Made by a program: the position numbers and the translations under genes
DNA from: Ascaphus truei
Taxonomy: Eukaryota > Chordata > Amphibia > Anura > Ascaphidae
DNA: 64,000 nucleotides
Direction of reading: 5' to 3'
NCBI GenBank assembly: GCA_036426205.1
Contig: CM071568.1
Coordinates: 51,000,040-51,064,039 of the forward strand
Shown here: piece after piece, positions 42,980 to 53,539 of the stretch
Layout: every line of letters begins with the position of its first letter
Position numbering within the stretch: position 1 is the first letter of the stretch
Notes under the pieces: model-generated
Database searches by the model: none
Seen by the model: the letters and a program-made list of their open reading frames with translations, nothing else
What the model was told of the DNA's origin: nothing

Positions 42980-44525
42980 AGGGGACTATTGTGACTTCGT
43001 CACTTTCTCTGTGCTTTTATAAAATGAATTCGGCCAAGTCAGAGGCACTACATTTAACTTTATCAGATATTGAGGTAAAACTAATCAAACTAAATTTCAA
43101 TCATAACTGGAATAATTTAAGATTGAAATATTTAGGGATCTTTCTCACAAAAAATTATCAATCTCTTTATAAATATAATTACCCAGAGCTTTTCACAAGA
43201 ATTAAACGGGATATTTTATTATGGAATGGTCACCAAATCTCCTGCATGGGCCGTATTATATCAGTCAAGATGAATGTCCTCCCGAAACGGCTTTCAGACA
43301 CTACCGGTCACTATTCCGATAAAATATATAAGAGATTTACAGAATAAAATCATGCAGTTTATATGGGGTAACAAAAGACCAAGAGTGGTGAGATCAGTTA
43401 TGCTCGTACCCAGAGAAAGAGGGGGTCTGGCGGTCCCTTATATTAGGAAATATTATTTAGCTTCCAATTTGAAACAGATCATTTTTTAGCACTCTCGGGA
43501 AAATCAATATAGGTGGGTAGATTTAGAAAATATATTTAATAGCTCCGTGGCTCTCCCGGCCCTTCTGTGGAATAATAAGCCAATAAAATGTTCTAGACTA
43601 GACTTTTTTGATTCAGCGGTAATAAACTTTTCTCTTAAAATTTGGCATAGGGTCAAAATGTATTATCAACTATTTTCAGCTCCCTCGAGATGTACCCCTA
43701 TTTTTGACAACCCTGACTTTGGTCTGGGTTGGTTTACTGGTACTTTTGCTTAATGAAAGGCTAAAAAAATTAGAGATGTGGGGGATATGCTATTGAATGG
43801 TAAATTGTTAAATTTCAATGATTTTTGTCAGAAATACTCTTTCACGGGTGCTGAGGTGTTCAGATTTTTACAAGTTTCCCATTGTCTTAGGCAGTTGACT
43901 CCGGGTGGGTCTTTCCCAAAGTGTTCTGTATTCAAAGAATTATGTAGAAAAATAAACTAATCAGTGTGGTCTTATCTCAACATTGTACCAAGTTATTATT
44001 TCTCGGGAATTTAATGCTTCTTGCACACATCTTTATATGGATCAATGGGCCCATGATTTTAAGGTAGAGATTTCTTGGGAAGATTGACAAGATATTGTAA
44101 TGTAAATTATTGTTACACATTCTGACTGCGGCGAGACGTGCAATCGCAGGGGCCTGGAAAAATTCCCAACCCCTCTCCAGGAGAGAGATTATCTCGAGAG
44201 TAAATGAGGTGCAATCTATGGAAAGACTAACAGCCTATGTGAGACATAACTCAAGAAGATTTCATAAAGTTTGCGAGCCCTGGTACTCTAGGAGGAATAT
44301 GTGAATTATTTGAGTTACTGTGGACCGAGGGCTGTATTTTCTCTCAGAGAGTTGGGTACTCTGTGTAATGTGTGGAGATGTGGTTGTCTAGCATCATATA
44401 TATATTTTTTATACCTGTGTTAAAATTGTGGTACTTTTCCCCCTCCATCCCTCCCTTTCTATTTATGCATCCCTTTCCCTATGTTTTTCTAAAAACTCAA
44501 ATAAAAAATAAGTTACACAAAAAAA
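42980..44525 (+). pseudogene. L1-like LINE, 3' half of ORF2
   Basis: Starts inside the RT at FYKMNSAKSEAL (the usual K-N-x-x-KSE motif) and continues with LKYLGIFLT, KRDILLWNGHQISCMGRII, SVKMNVLPK and, after a frameshift, a FIWGNKRPRV and ERGGLAVPYIRKYYLA segment. These are C-terminal landmarks of L1-clade ORF2. Several more frame breaks follow. The 3' end is AAAATAAGTTACAC with an A-rich tail, typical of target-primed insertion with 5' truncation. It inserted beside, or cut into, the LTR sequence that follows. Confidence 0.8.
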
Positions 44526-44529
44526 TAAG

Positions 44530-44711
44530 GGAAGAGGAAAAGCCTCTGGAGGAAGACAGTGAGAAAGCGCAGAGGAGAGCTGAAATTCAGACACAGACTG
44601 CTCACACTTCTGCTGTCCCTGAAGGAAGACAGCTCCAAGGTAAGGAGCCACACTGCATTTCCACATCTTGTTGGTCTGGACCTTGTTTAGCTAACCAGCC
44701 CGGTAGATAGG
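44530..44711 (+). mobile_element. left part of an older LTR interrupted by the element at 44712
   Basis: GC-richer sequence similar in style to the nested element's own LTR. The other part resumes at 49220 after the 5-bp duplication and runs to about 49416, where AATAAA and a TTACA end are seen. The 5' end of the older LTR is not visible. Confidence 0.4.
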
Positions 44712-45192
44712 TGTAACAGGGGACTTACCCTGTTCAGAAAACTTGCCTCTAATCCAGCAGTGTGCTGGTTAATTGACTGTCAGAAAAAGCCTGCCTCTGA
44801 GACAGGAAGGGAGATTTTCCTCAGCACACAAGGGTGCTGACAAGAGGAAAGAAGTCTTGAGCAGAAAGGCTCTGCTGAGATCAAGACACCAAAGACATAT
44901 ATTCCTGGACACAGGACACAGGGGACCCAGGAACCTACCAGAGACTGACATGAAGGGACACCTGCTTTAAGGTATCTCTTGAGACTTTGGGGAATAAGGT
45001 GGTAATGGGATTATCCCTCCAGCCCTGGAGAAAGGGACTGGGGAAGTAAGTTAGCCCTTAAACAGGTCTAGGCGTTTGTTGTTTTCATATGTTTTGCTGT
45101 GTTAAAAGGGACAGGCGCAATAAAGCGTTATTTTATTTCCACCTTAAAAACGGTCTCCATTGCATACTGTACCTCTGCACACATCTCTTACA
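44712..45192 (+). repeat. 5' LTR
   Basis: 481 bp, TGTAA...TTACA. It differs from the 3' LTR by a deletion of about 22 bp near 44778 and by a scatter of substitutions. An AATAAA lies at about 45119. Confidence 0.92.
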
Positions 45193-45194
45193 TA

Positions 45195-45213
45195 TGGTCG
45201 TCAGAAGTTGGGA
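45195..45213 (+). promoter_or_regulatory. primer-binding site, tRNA-Leu-like
   Basis: TGGTCGTCAGAAGTTGGGA begins 2 bp after the 5' LTR. The complement of vertebrate tRNA-Leu 3' ends is TGGTGTCAGAAGTGGGA, so this site matches apart from two single-base insertions. Confidence 0.65.
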
Positions 45214-45239
45214 TGAGAGGTGGCCCTTGAAGTTCAAAG

Positions 45240-45700
45240 GGGCCCCGGAGACTGCCTGTGAATTTTTTTGTGCTTTTGCCTGCATAGTTCCTGCAAACAG
45301 CCTGAGCAACAAAGCAAATAATCACATGCAGCAGAGACTAGAATTAAAGGGATACACATCCAGGCAGGAAATCTACACTGCACTGAAGAAAGCCACAAAA
45401 CCACAGATGGACTCTTTTCCCAATCCCAAGAGGAGAGAGAGAGAGACTGCTGAAGCAGGTAAACCTTACTTGCCTATCACAATAATGTGTAATATGGTTC
45501 TTGAAAAAGGGGCTTTGCCTTCCAGTCGTAGTCAGGGTTCAAGAAGTGAGTTAGCGCTCCAGAGGAGCTAGACTTTGTTGTTTTCTTTAAAAAAAAAAAA
45601 TTGCGCTGATGCAGTGAATACAGACGGTGACCCACAAGCGGTACTGATTCTGGAAGTAAAGGCTGCCACACCGCATAGGACTAACAGCTGTGAATGGAGT
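45240..45700 (+). pseudogene. Gag-like N-terminal region of the coiled-coil LTR element
   Basis: Broken frames contain a NHMQQRLELKGYTSRQEIYT segment and an ATKPQMDSF stretch near 45320-45420, in helix-rich, polar sequence. This could be a diverged Gag N-terminus, but I do not recognise the family. It is interrupted by stops and an A-run at 45589-45600. Confidence 0.4.
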
Positions 45701-45837
45701 ATATGCAGAAAAGTGTGAAAATTGATGCAAGACTGTGCTGAAGCAGGGAAACTTTTACAGATGGTGACCGACGCAAGGTACTGATTCTGGGAATTTAAAA
45801 TGGCCACCCAGCTGAAGTCAAATACAGACTCTGAAAA

Positions 45838-46081
45838 ATGGGGAAGAAAATGTGTTCCTGGTGTAAAGAACCCCACCACACGGAGCAGTGTCCCTTCAGG
45901 CCTTATTCAGACAATGAGAGTGAATGCATGCACATTACTTCTAATATTGTAAAATGTACCCAAGGAAAGAAATAGTCTACAGAGATGCCTGTGAGAGCTG
46001 TGACGTCTACAAACAAAATAGGCCCACCTGTAGGACTACCACAATTTTGGGGTTCTAGCAAATACAGTGATAACAGTTGCA
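45838..46081 (+). pseudogene. zinc-knuckle-like peptide of the LTR element
   Basis: A short frame starts MGKKMCSWCKEPHHTEQCPF. The spacing C-x2-C-x3-H-x4-C is one residue short of the retroviral C-x2-C-x4-H-x4-C knuckle (the next His gives x4 but then x3). A stop at 45973 interrupts a frame that otherwise continues to a TGA ending near 46081. Gag knuckles are usually C-terminal; here the motif lies before the coiled coil. Confidence 0.5.
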
Positions 46082-46682
46082 ATAGCGCCTCCTGAGGTCA
46101 GGAAGAAAAATACACCTGGTCGCTCCAAAATGGAGGACAAGGTGCGGCGTTCCTGTAATGAACCCTACCCCACAGAAGAGTGGCCTTTCCAGTCCGATGA
46201 GGAAGAAGACATCTCTTATGGGGAACCCAAACCGAGCCACACCCACAAAACACCCCAAGAATGTTGGGGGTGCCTGAACTCGGTACGAACCGAAAAGACT
46301 GCTCTCTATGATGACGAATATGATCGGCAGGAGGAAGAGCGGGAGCAGCAGATCACCTAATATTTCTGTCAGCTAACGCAACTGCAAGAAAAGCCTGGCG
46401 TATACAATGAAGCCGCTGAAGTATCAAATAAAGAAGGAGACCCCAGTATTCCTGATCGGAAGGAGTCATCCAAAACAAAAAGACGGAAAAAGAAAAAGAA
46501 AAGCGGTTCTTCACTTACCGTGGAAGGAACAGACACATCTGCAGATCCCGCAGAGAGAAAGGGGGGCCGAGATGCCCTGCAGCCTAGAGAAAATGGAGAA
46601 TTCGTCCCGCGGATGACCGAAATATTCAGAGGGCCCAAGGCAGAAGTCGTGTACCCCAAAGAAGTGTCTGTCCGGTGCTAAT
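46067..46682 (+). pseudogene. charged linker region of the coiled-coil protein
   Basis: One frame, with a single in-frame TAA at 46358, runs through an acidic stretch (QSDEEEDISYGE), a DDEYDRQEEEREQQ segment, a KTKRRKKKKKSG basic block that could be a nuclear signal, and an EIFRGPKAEVVYP end. It joins the coiled-coil part by a frameshift near 46670. Confidence 0.55.
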
Positions 46683-46730
46683 AGAGAGAAACCCTCAACC
46701 AACCATACCAGGGAAGCGGAGCCAGAACCA

Positions 46731-48182
46731 ATGAGTGGCGATCCCTTGACCAGCCCTGAAAATACCCTGAAAATTGCCAGGCATGACTGTGATCTGCTCC
46801 GGGAAAAATTGAAACTTGAGAGGGAAGATAATGCTGAGCTACAGAAGACTGTTCTCGCAATGTACTCTGAATCTGGAACAGAATTGGACGATCTCAAGTC
46901 TGAGCTAGATGCTGCAAACATTACTAATGCCACCATGGTGGAAAAGCAGAGCCAATCTGATAAAAGGATGGCTAAGCTGAAGCGGAAGTATGAGGAGACA
47001 CTGAAGGAGATTACAGTCTTTCTGCAAAAGAGGTTCACAGTCTTCGCCTAGAACTGAATGCCTCACAACAAAAGGTCAACAGTGTCCGGACAGAGGTGGA
47101 CGTATCCCAGAAGGAGGTTCATATACTCCGCACAGCACTGGATGCCTCACACCACGAGATCGGCAGCTGCCACATAGAACTGGAAGTCTCTAAAAAGGAA
47201 CTTCACAGTCTCACTAAGGAACTGGACATCTCTCAAAAAACTATCCTCAGTCTTAATACGGATCTTAAGTCTCTCAGAAGGAGCTTCAGACCCTCAACCT
47301 AGAGATGGAAGTCTCACGCCAGGAGACCAGGAGTCTCAAAGCCGAAGTGCGTAAATGGAAGGGGGACTACAAGGCGGCCCTGAATATTACAAAGACTGCA
47401 AAAAGAGACAATTTAAGACTAAAAGAAGAAAATTCTGATTTGACAGACCATGTCAATGAAAAGAATGAAAAGCTGCACGAGCTTGAAAACATAAAGAAAC
47501 TTTTGGAGGATGAAAAGTTTGAAGCAGAGCACCGACTGCAGAATCAACTGCAAGGTCTGCATACACACCTCCAGAATGCCGAGGAGAAGCAGCGAACTCT
47601 GCAGGAAGAAAATCTGCATGCTGCTAAGGAAATACAGTACAAGTGCTGCAGGAACGTCTGATTACCCAGTGTGTCCACGCAAAGCAGCATGATAAACTGA
47701 AGGCTACCCTGACCATCACCAAAGCATTGCTAGAGGCTAAGCTTAGAGGCCAGGTGACTCGGTACAAGAGGGAGCGCAAAAAGGTCCAGAAACTGAGACG
47801 AGTATCTGCGGCCCAAACAAAGAAGTTCACAGTGCTCCACAAAATAATGAATGATAGGTGGAAGCAAGCTCAGAGAAAGCACAGGGAAGAAATAAAGACC
47901 CTGAAAGGAGAATGGCAGGAAACACTCAAGAAACAGAATGAGACTCTGCAGACCAGTAACTTACAGGTGCCTCCAATATGGGAGAAGGTATTGGCTCTGC
48001 CCAAGCATTGGTATCCCACAGTAACTAAGGCCCGTGAGGACAAGGGTACAGTGAGAGCTGGGGACACCACTCACCTTCAAAACAAGATTAAGAAGTTTGA
48101 GCCACCTAAGAAAGCACTAACCAAACCTGCAACCGCCCAACGGGCAACAAACAGAGGTAGGAGTGCAGAATCAAAGCCATAA
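46731..48182 (+). pseudogene. long coiled-coil protein of the LTR element
   Basis: Four overlapping frames, separated by three single frameshifts (near 47035, 47295 and 47640), together read one coiled coil of about 480 residues. It starts MSGDPLTSPENTLKIARHDC and has heptad-like Leu/Ile/Val spacing throughout, rich in E, K, Q and R. From about 47047 to 47350 the sequence is a series of 14-residue units of the type L-x-x-E-L-D-V-S-Q-K-E-V-H-S. Towards the C-terminus come a basic RYKRERKKVQKLRR segment and a Pro/Lys-rich end. I cannot name the family; a Gag role or a captured host coiled coil are both possible. Confidence 0.6.
47047..47350 (+). repeat. 42-bp (14-codon) tandem repeats in the coiled coil
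   Basis: Seven diverged units, for example VRTEVDVSQKEVHI, LRTALDASHHEIGS, LTKELDISQKTILS and LNLEMEVSRQETRS. Each spans two heptads with hydrophobic residues at matching positions. DNA identity between units is low, so the duplications are old or selected at protein level. Confidence 0.75.
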
Positions 48183-48227
48183 GAATCCTTAGCTGAGGAA
48201 GCTGAAAAGATAGGACATTCTCTGGAA

Positions 48228-48545
48228 ATGGAGCTGGAATCGCAGCTCAATCCCAAAGAAGCTGAACTGGCGACTACATTGAATGGGAAAAGTGCAGGAA
48301 GAATGCTTCAAGAACTGAGGGCTCAAGTGGCTGTTCTTGGGCGCTCTTGTGATACCATGAAATGGACATTTGGTGCTAAAGCGGCGTACATGGGAAAGAT
48401 GGCGAGAGAAAGCGATTTGCATAAACGCTCTGCGACTGTCGCCATACAGTCTGCCTGCAAAAAGAGGAGCACCCGACACAGGGGTAAGCTCATGACCACG
48501 TGGTCAGTAGAAAGACTGGACTTGGAAAAAGTTCTCCTTGAGTGA
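48228..48545 (+). pseudogene. C-terminal helical region of the LTR element ORF
   Basis: In the same frame as 47643-48182 after a stop at 48180. It has an MLQELRAQVAVL heptad segment and a SACKKRSTRHRGK basic patch. A further short frame from 48542 ends near the polypurine tract. Confidence 0.45.
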
Positions 48546-48711
48546 CTGATGATCTCAAGCACCTTCTGGAGGAGACACTACTAAACTGGAGGAAGGGCTC
48601 CCATCCCAGTGGCACTGAGGGTTCTCCTCCTCCATCCACTCTCAGTCAAGTCACTGAGATATCTCGAATGAGAGTGGAAGGATGGGCTTTGGCCGTGGCA
48701 AGCCCGAGATT

Positions 48712-48730
48712 CCCACAAACAGGGGAGGTA
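48712..48730 (+). promoter_or_regulatory. polypurine tract
   Basis: CACAAACAGGGGAGGTA directly abuts the TG of the 3' LTR. This is the expected position for plus-strand priming. Confidence 0.6.
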
Positions 48731-49219
48731 TGTAACAGGGGACTTACCCTGTTCAGAAAACTTGCCTCTAATCCAGCAGTGTGCTGGTTAATTGACCAGC
48801 ACCTGGCTGATTAGAGGTGTCAGAAAAAGCCTGCCTCTGAAACAGGAAGGGAGATTTTCCTCAGCACACAAGGGTTCTGACAAGAGGAAAGAAAACTTGA
48901 GCAGAAAGGCTCTGCTGAGATTAAGACACCCAAAGACCTATATTCCTGGACACAGTGGACACAGGAACCTACCAGAGACTGACATGAAGGGACACCTGCT
49001 TTAAGGTATCTCTTGAGACTTTGGGGAATAAGGTGGAAATGGGATTATCCCTCCAGCCCTGGAGAAAGGGACTGGGGAAGTAATTTAGCCCTTAAACAGG
49101 TCTAGGCGTTTGTTGTTTTCATATGTTTTGCTGTGTTAAAAGGGACAGGCAGAATAAAGCCTTATTTTAATTTCACCTTAAAAACGGTCTCCATTGCATA
49201 CCTCTGCACACATCTTACA
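48731..49219 (+). repeat. 3' LTR
   Basis: 489 bp. It matches the 5' LTR from end to end and retains a CAGCACCTGGCTGATTAGAG segment that the 5' LTR lacks. Confidence 0.92.
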
Positions 49220-49416
49220 ATAGGCTTGCCTAAGTTTAGTTAGTTTCCCTAAAGGGGAATAAGTTTTTGTTTATGCTTTGTTTGTCTTAAAGGGAGAGGG
49301 TACGTATTTTGTTGTTATTGTGGACAAATAAAACCACCAGACTATTACTTCACTGGAAGAACTGTGTCGCCTCCTCACTAAGCATGGCCATCCTTCCACA
49401 CCCCTTAGTGTATTAC
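49220..49416 (+). mobile_element. right part of the older interrupted LTR
   Basis: AATAAA near 49327 and a TATTACA end at about 49416. It resumes after the ATAGG duplication. Confidence 0.4.
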
Positions 49417-49464
49417 ATTAGCAGAGCAATACCAGCTAATTTCTTCTCATTAGTCTTATTTATA

Positions 49465-50228
49465 TGTAGCCATGCCTGGCTTTGCTACTAATCTACCCTG
49501 CCTGACATGTACAGTAATTCCTGCTATTATTGCAGGCAGTGTTAGGCCCAATCCAGGGTTTTCTCCACCAGTAAGCAGCTCCTTGAGTGACAGGGGGAGG
49601 CGGGACAAGGCCTGTGTTCTGCCCAATCCTGGGCTGAGACCTTGAACCCTCCCCCTGGGACTTAAGGGTTTGCACTTCCTAAATTGAGTTAGTTGTCTCT
49701 CACTTTTGAGAGAGACTGGTCTCACAGAAGAGGCGTGCAGTGCTCTGTTACCTTCTATCCCCTTCATTAATGAAGTGGGAGTGAGTACCATTCACCCTGC
49801 TCCACTAGGCAGTCGGGGAAGAGCTGGGACTGCCTTCGGTGCCCATGGCTGGAGGTTTGAGTCCAAGTACTATCCTAAGGCTGGAGACCAGTGTTAAGTA
49901 TGCAGTGCTGTCTGTATGCTGTACTCTGTGATGGAGAAGAATAAATATGCTCCTGTTACAAAATATACTCCTGCCTGGGCTTGCAGTCTGTCAGGGGGAG
50001 TATGAAAGAGTTCTTCCACAGGGACTGCTTCCAGCTCTCCTGGAGCCTGCGGTAGATGGAGGCGCTGACACCAGAATGCAGGGGAACTAACTAGCAACCC
50101 TAAAGCCTGTCCTGTTTCCCCACCAACATCAGCGGGAGCTCAGATTTTCTGTGAGCCACAGGTATGCAGCAGCACTACACACCTGGTAGCCAGGGAATCT
50201 CAAATAGGGTGGGGGAAGCCCCACTACA
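49465..50228 (+). mobile_element. LTR, plus orientation
   Basis: Bounded by TGTAGCCATGCC and GCCCCACTACA. It contains AATAAATATGCTCCTG near 49940 followed by ACTCCTGCCTGGGC, and GGAGGCGCTGACACCAG near 50057. The minus copy at 51313-52137 has the same order (AATAAA, ACTCCTGCCTGA, GGAGGCGTTGCACCAG). The flanks (TTATA and TATGT) do not clearly duplicate. It is probably a solo LTR. Confidence 0.6.
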
Positions 50229-51312
50229 TATGTACACATGTACATACTGTATATATACACACATGTACATATATATACATGTACATATAATAAACTTACG
50301 TGTTTTTGCTCAATAATATACTTTCGGAACAATATGCATATGCATTGTGTAAATAACAAATGTATGTATGATTGAAGTTGCTCCAAGTTAAGCATGCAAA
50401 TCACTGTATAACTGTTTCAGATCAATTAACTAAATTCTTGCAGTATACAAAATAGTCTTTTAATTATTACAGAGAACAAATGTAGCAGAAGTAATCATAC
50501 ATAATTTGTGAAACACACCCTGGCAAGGTTTCAAACAATATATTAGTTCCAAATTAGATATTGAATGATTAGATTGTACCTAACCAGTATATTTAATTGT
50601 ACAAATCATTTATTGCCTCATGCAAATGTTCATTTTCATCTGAAGAAACAATTATCTATTTACAAGTTTCTGTAGTATTGTGGTAATGCTACATTCCAGC
50701 ACAAAAAGTATTATCTTGCAATTTTTTCCCTGGGCTGTTTGTATTTGCTTGCCAATAGTAATTTCTCCTTCACTAATACCTTTTGAATGTAAATTAATTT
50801 GCCTGAAACATTCTTCTTCACAAAATGTTGATGTCATACTTATTTATCAGAGATTTGTGAGCACCGCGGATGCTAAATACTGAATTTCTACAATGTTTTC
50901 CATTTATGTAAGACATTTGCTTCAAATGTAAGATAACAATACATATTTAAATATTTTAGTTAAGCTAAGTGTATTAAAACAATTAGGGCCATTGAACAAA
51001 GAGGTTCTGCTTCGGAACTAGAGCAATACATATGGTCTATGTATCAGGAAATTGCTTTGACACACTGTATCATTTCCTGCTTCTAACGTAAAAATAGATT
51101 AGATGCAGATTGCTAGGCAGGAATATTTACGTCACCTAAAGCCTGGTAGATATTTCGATGCATAGCAAAGGGAGGAAACACATTGTTACATCTCACAGAG
51201 GGCCAGATATACTGTTCTTCATGAGCCTATTTAACCTAATGGTAACCTAAATTAACGTTGGGTTAATGGTAACGGCTATACATTAAAGCAAATAACCTAA
51301 TGTTATTGCTTA
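50229..51312. other. microsatellite and AT-rich sequence, no gene
   Basis: TGTACATA/TATA-type repeats at 50229-50300, then about 1 kb of AT-rich sequence with no supported feature. Confidence 0.45.
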
Positions 51313-52137
51313 TGTAACCTTTATTCCCCCCCCCCACCCCTCCCCATCTCACATAGGGTCTCCTTAGGAATCTAGTGCTCAGGCTACGTGTCTTAGTGTG
51401 GTGCATACCTGCTGGCAACAGGGGGCCCTGAATCTCCCGCGATGACATGGGGGAGAACAGGACAGGCTTCTGGGGTTGTGCCTCCGTCGCACTTACTGGT
51501 GCAACGCCTCCATCTCCTGCAGCCCCCAGCTGTATGGTGTGAAGTATCTACAAGAGAATATTCCTTCCCCTCCTCCCGATAACACTTCACTCTCAGGCAG
51601 GAGTATAAGTAAAAGTGCAGTCTTTATTGGTCTTCTCTATTCAGCAGCCAGAGCAAGCTGTCTCCCTCCAGGATGTCCCTGACCTCACTCCCGGCCTAGG
51701 GCACCAAGAGTGCTCTTCCCCTATCCTCTAGGCAGGATAGGAGGTATGGGGTGCACCCTCTCACTCCCCGTAGGGAGGCCTCAAGCCTGCCAGTCCTGGC
51801 AGCTTGGTTTGGGTCACCCTTGTCCCTCTCACTCTGGGGACAGACTCTCTAAATAGGAAGTGGCAGTACACCAAGTAGCTAAAGCAGGCACCGCCCCTGT
51901 ATCTTCTGATTGGACACAGAGCTTGATTACCTGCCTTCACTGACTCACTGCACTGCCTGAAGTGGGGAAAACCCATGATTTCTCCTGGCAAACCTGACCT
52001 TACGCAGGGATTACTGCCAAGAGGAGGGCAGAGCTATACCCAAAACCCCACAGGGCTACTCTCTCCCTCAGGTAGAATTCAATGGTCCCCACTTGGGCCA
52101 AATTTACTGGGCCATCCTGCAGGTGGACAACCTGTAC
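51313..52137 (-). mobile_element. LTR, minus orientation
   Basis: Bounded by TGTAACC and CTGTACA. On the minus strand it has AATAAAGACTGC, then ACTCCTGCCTGAGAG and GGAGGCGTTGCACCAG, as in 49465-50228. A G/C run lies at 51327-51338. I see no polypurine tract next to it, so it is probably solo and not the partner of the ORF at 52357-53457. Confidence 0.55.
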
Positions 52138-52356
52138 AAATACAAATGACAGTTAATACCATACAGTTTCTATACATCACAGGCTGTATAACCACCCACC
52201 TTGGATGGTGAAATAACAAAGGGGAAACTCCCAACATGGAGAATCCACAACTAATAATAATGGCGGGGATCAGGCTTCTTTATTTCCCTTCGATTATGGT
52301 CTATGACCTTCACAAAGTAGGATTGGAGAGGCCCATTCTCCGGCCTATACACAATT

Positions 52357-53457
52357 TTATGCATATAGATGTTTCTCCCTGTACTCCATACTTTCATGAG
52401 AGAACAGATTCTTTCTTCTGTGTGAAGTACTACTGATTTTTAACCGCAAGTAGTCAATGACTGCGTCCCTGAGCCATGTGTCTTTCTGATCTTCAATCTC
52501 CTGCATGATAGGCTCTGGTAGATAAGGGAACTCATACCCATGAGACTGTCTGTACCTGGCTACAATAGCTCTATCAGCCCTACTCAACTTGGTGAGTTTC
52601 CTGTTCCCAGCCTTGCCTGGCAGTGCCCAGTATTTAGGCTCCTCAGGGGCAATTTCATCATACAATATAGATGAGCCTTTGGGTGTCACGTGCTTTTGAG
52701 TAATCTCTCCCCATCTCTTAAAGAGCTCTTCGGCAATCTCCTTCTTAGAGTAAGTGCCTACATCCCACCAGTGATTTACCACATCATTCTTGATCAATAC
52801 GAACCTAGTACGGTCTATCCCTTTATCATACCCCTCAAATAAGGGTGACCACCATTTGTCTTGGTGCTCATATGAAGATGACACTCTCATACCTTACTCT
52901 GATTCATCTCTTGAGGACACACCAGATGTCTCTATCTGTGGAGTGTGAACCTTTACTTACCTCTTGTTACATCTGTATACCTTGTGGGATTCATTCTGGG
53001 TGCTTTTGAACTTACAGGACCCTCCTTGTCAGAAGACTTGGACTCTCTGGTCCTACCTCTAGGTCAGGGTTAAATACAGTGGGGTTAGGTACAGGTATGC
53101 AACTTGACCATGGTATCTCCCCATCAGAACCCTCATCGCTTGGAACCTAATCCCGCCAGTCTGTGGAAAATTTGGGCGTCTCACTTTGCATCCCCCAGTA
53201 GGACCCGGTGGATGTGAACATGACGGGGCAGTGGCCGGGGCAATGGCGCTAGGGGCGTTGACCATAGAATCGTCATAGTCCAAAACAGTGTCTCTCAGTC
53301 GGGCTATGCCGCGACCTGTAGGGGTTCTCTTACTGTCCCTGGCGGTGGCTCGCCTGGTTCTTCTTTTCACTACGTGGTCTCAGAACCTCTGGAACTCTTC
53401 CTCCTCTATGCGGATCTCCTCAGGGAGTAAGGTAAGGCTTCCGGGCCTAAGCTCCAT
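52357..53457 (-). pseudogene. unidentified charged ORF in frame-shifted pieces
   Basis: Minus strand. An ATG at 53457 opens MELRPGSLTLLPEEIRIEEE. An in-frame TGA follows near 53381, then a basic and Pro-rich stretch (RRTRRATARDSKRTPTGRG, SHPPGPTGG). The frame is lost at about 53060-52890. The second piece (52890-52357, 177 codons) is open and ends at TAA: it has WWSPLFEGYDKGIDRTRF, an NHWWDVGTYSKKEIAEELF segment and WALPGKAGNRKLTKLSRADR. There are no cysteines in this piece and no membrane segment. The acidic start and Pro-rich middle recall Gag proteins, but I do not recognise the family. The Helitron lies just beyond its start. Confidence 0.5.
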
Positions 53458-53539
53458 GTCGACCCGGAAGTGACATCATGGATTGTCTCTGCAGAGTCTC
53501 CGTACGCCTTTGGGTCCCGCACCGGAAGTGTGTCACTTT

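Larger units (their letters stand above)
44712..49219 (+). mobile_element. complete LTR retrotransposon without pol, coiled-coil cargo
   Basis: Two direct LTRs (44712-45192 and 48731-49219) start TGTAACAGGGG and end CTTACA. ATAGG flanks both sides (44707-44711 and 49220-49224), a perfect 5-bp target duplication. A primer site follows the 5' LTR and a purine-rich tract precedes the 3' LTR. The 3.5-kb interior has no RT, RNase H, integrase or protease motif in any frame. It encodes a zinc-knuckle-like peptide, a basic/acidic linker and a long coiled coil. By structure it is a non-autonomous LTR element dependent on another element's pol. Confidence 0.9.

Noticed and set aside
46511..47038. 175-codon minus-strand frame in the coiled-coil LTR element
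   Set aside because: Antisense of the coiled-coil coding strand; Ser/Phe-rich as expected from complementing Glu/Lys codons.
46731..48182. Coiled-coil frames as a normal host gene
   Set aside because: They lie between matched LTRs with a target duplication and have no introns; treated as element cargo.
51313..53457. One retrovirus-like element formed by the LTR at 51313 and the ORF at 52357
   Set aside because: No polypurine tract next to the LTR, no second LTR, and no pol; association not supported.
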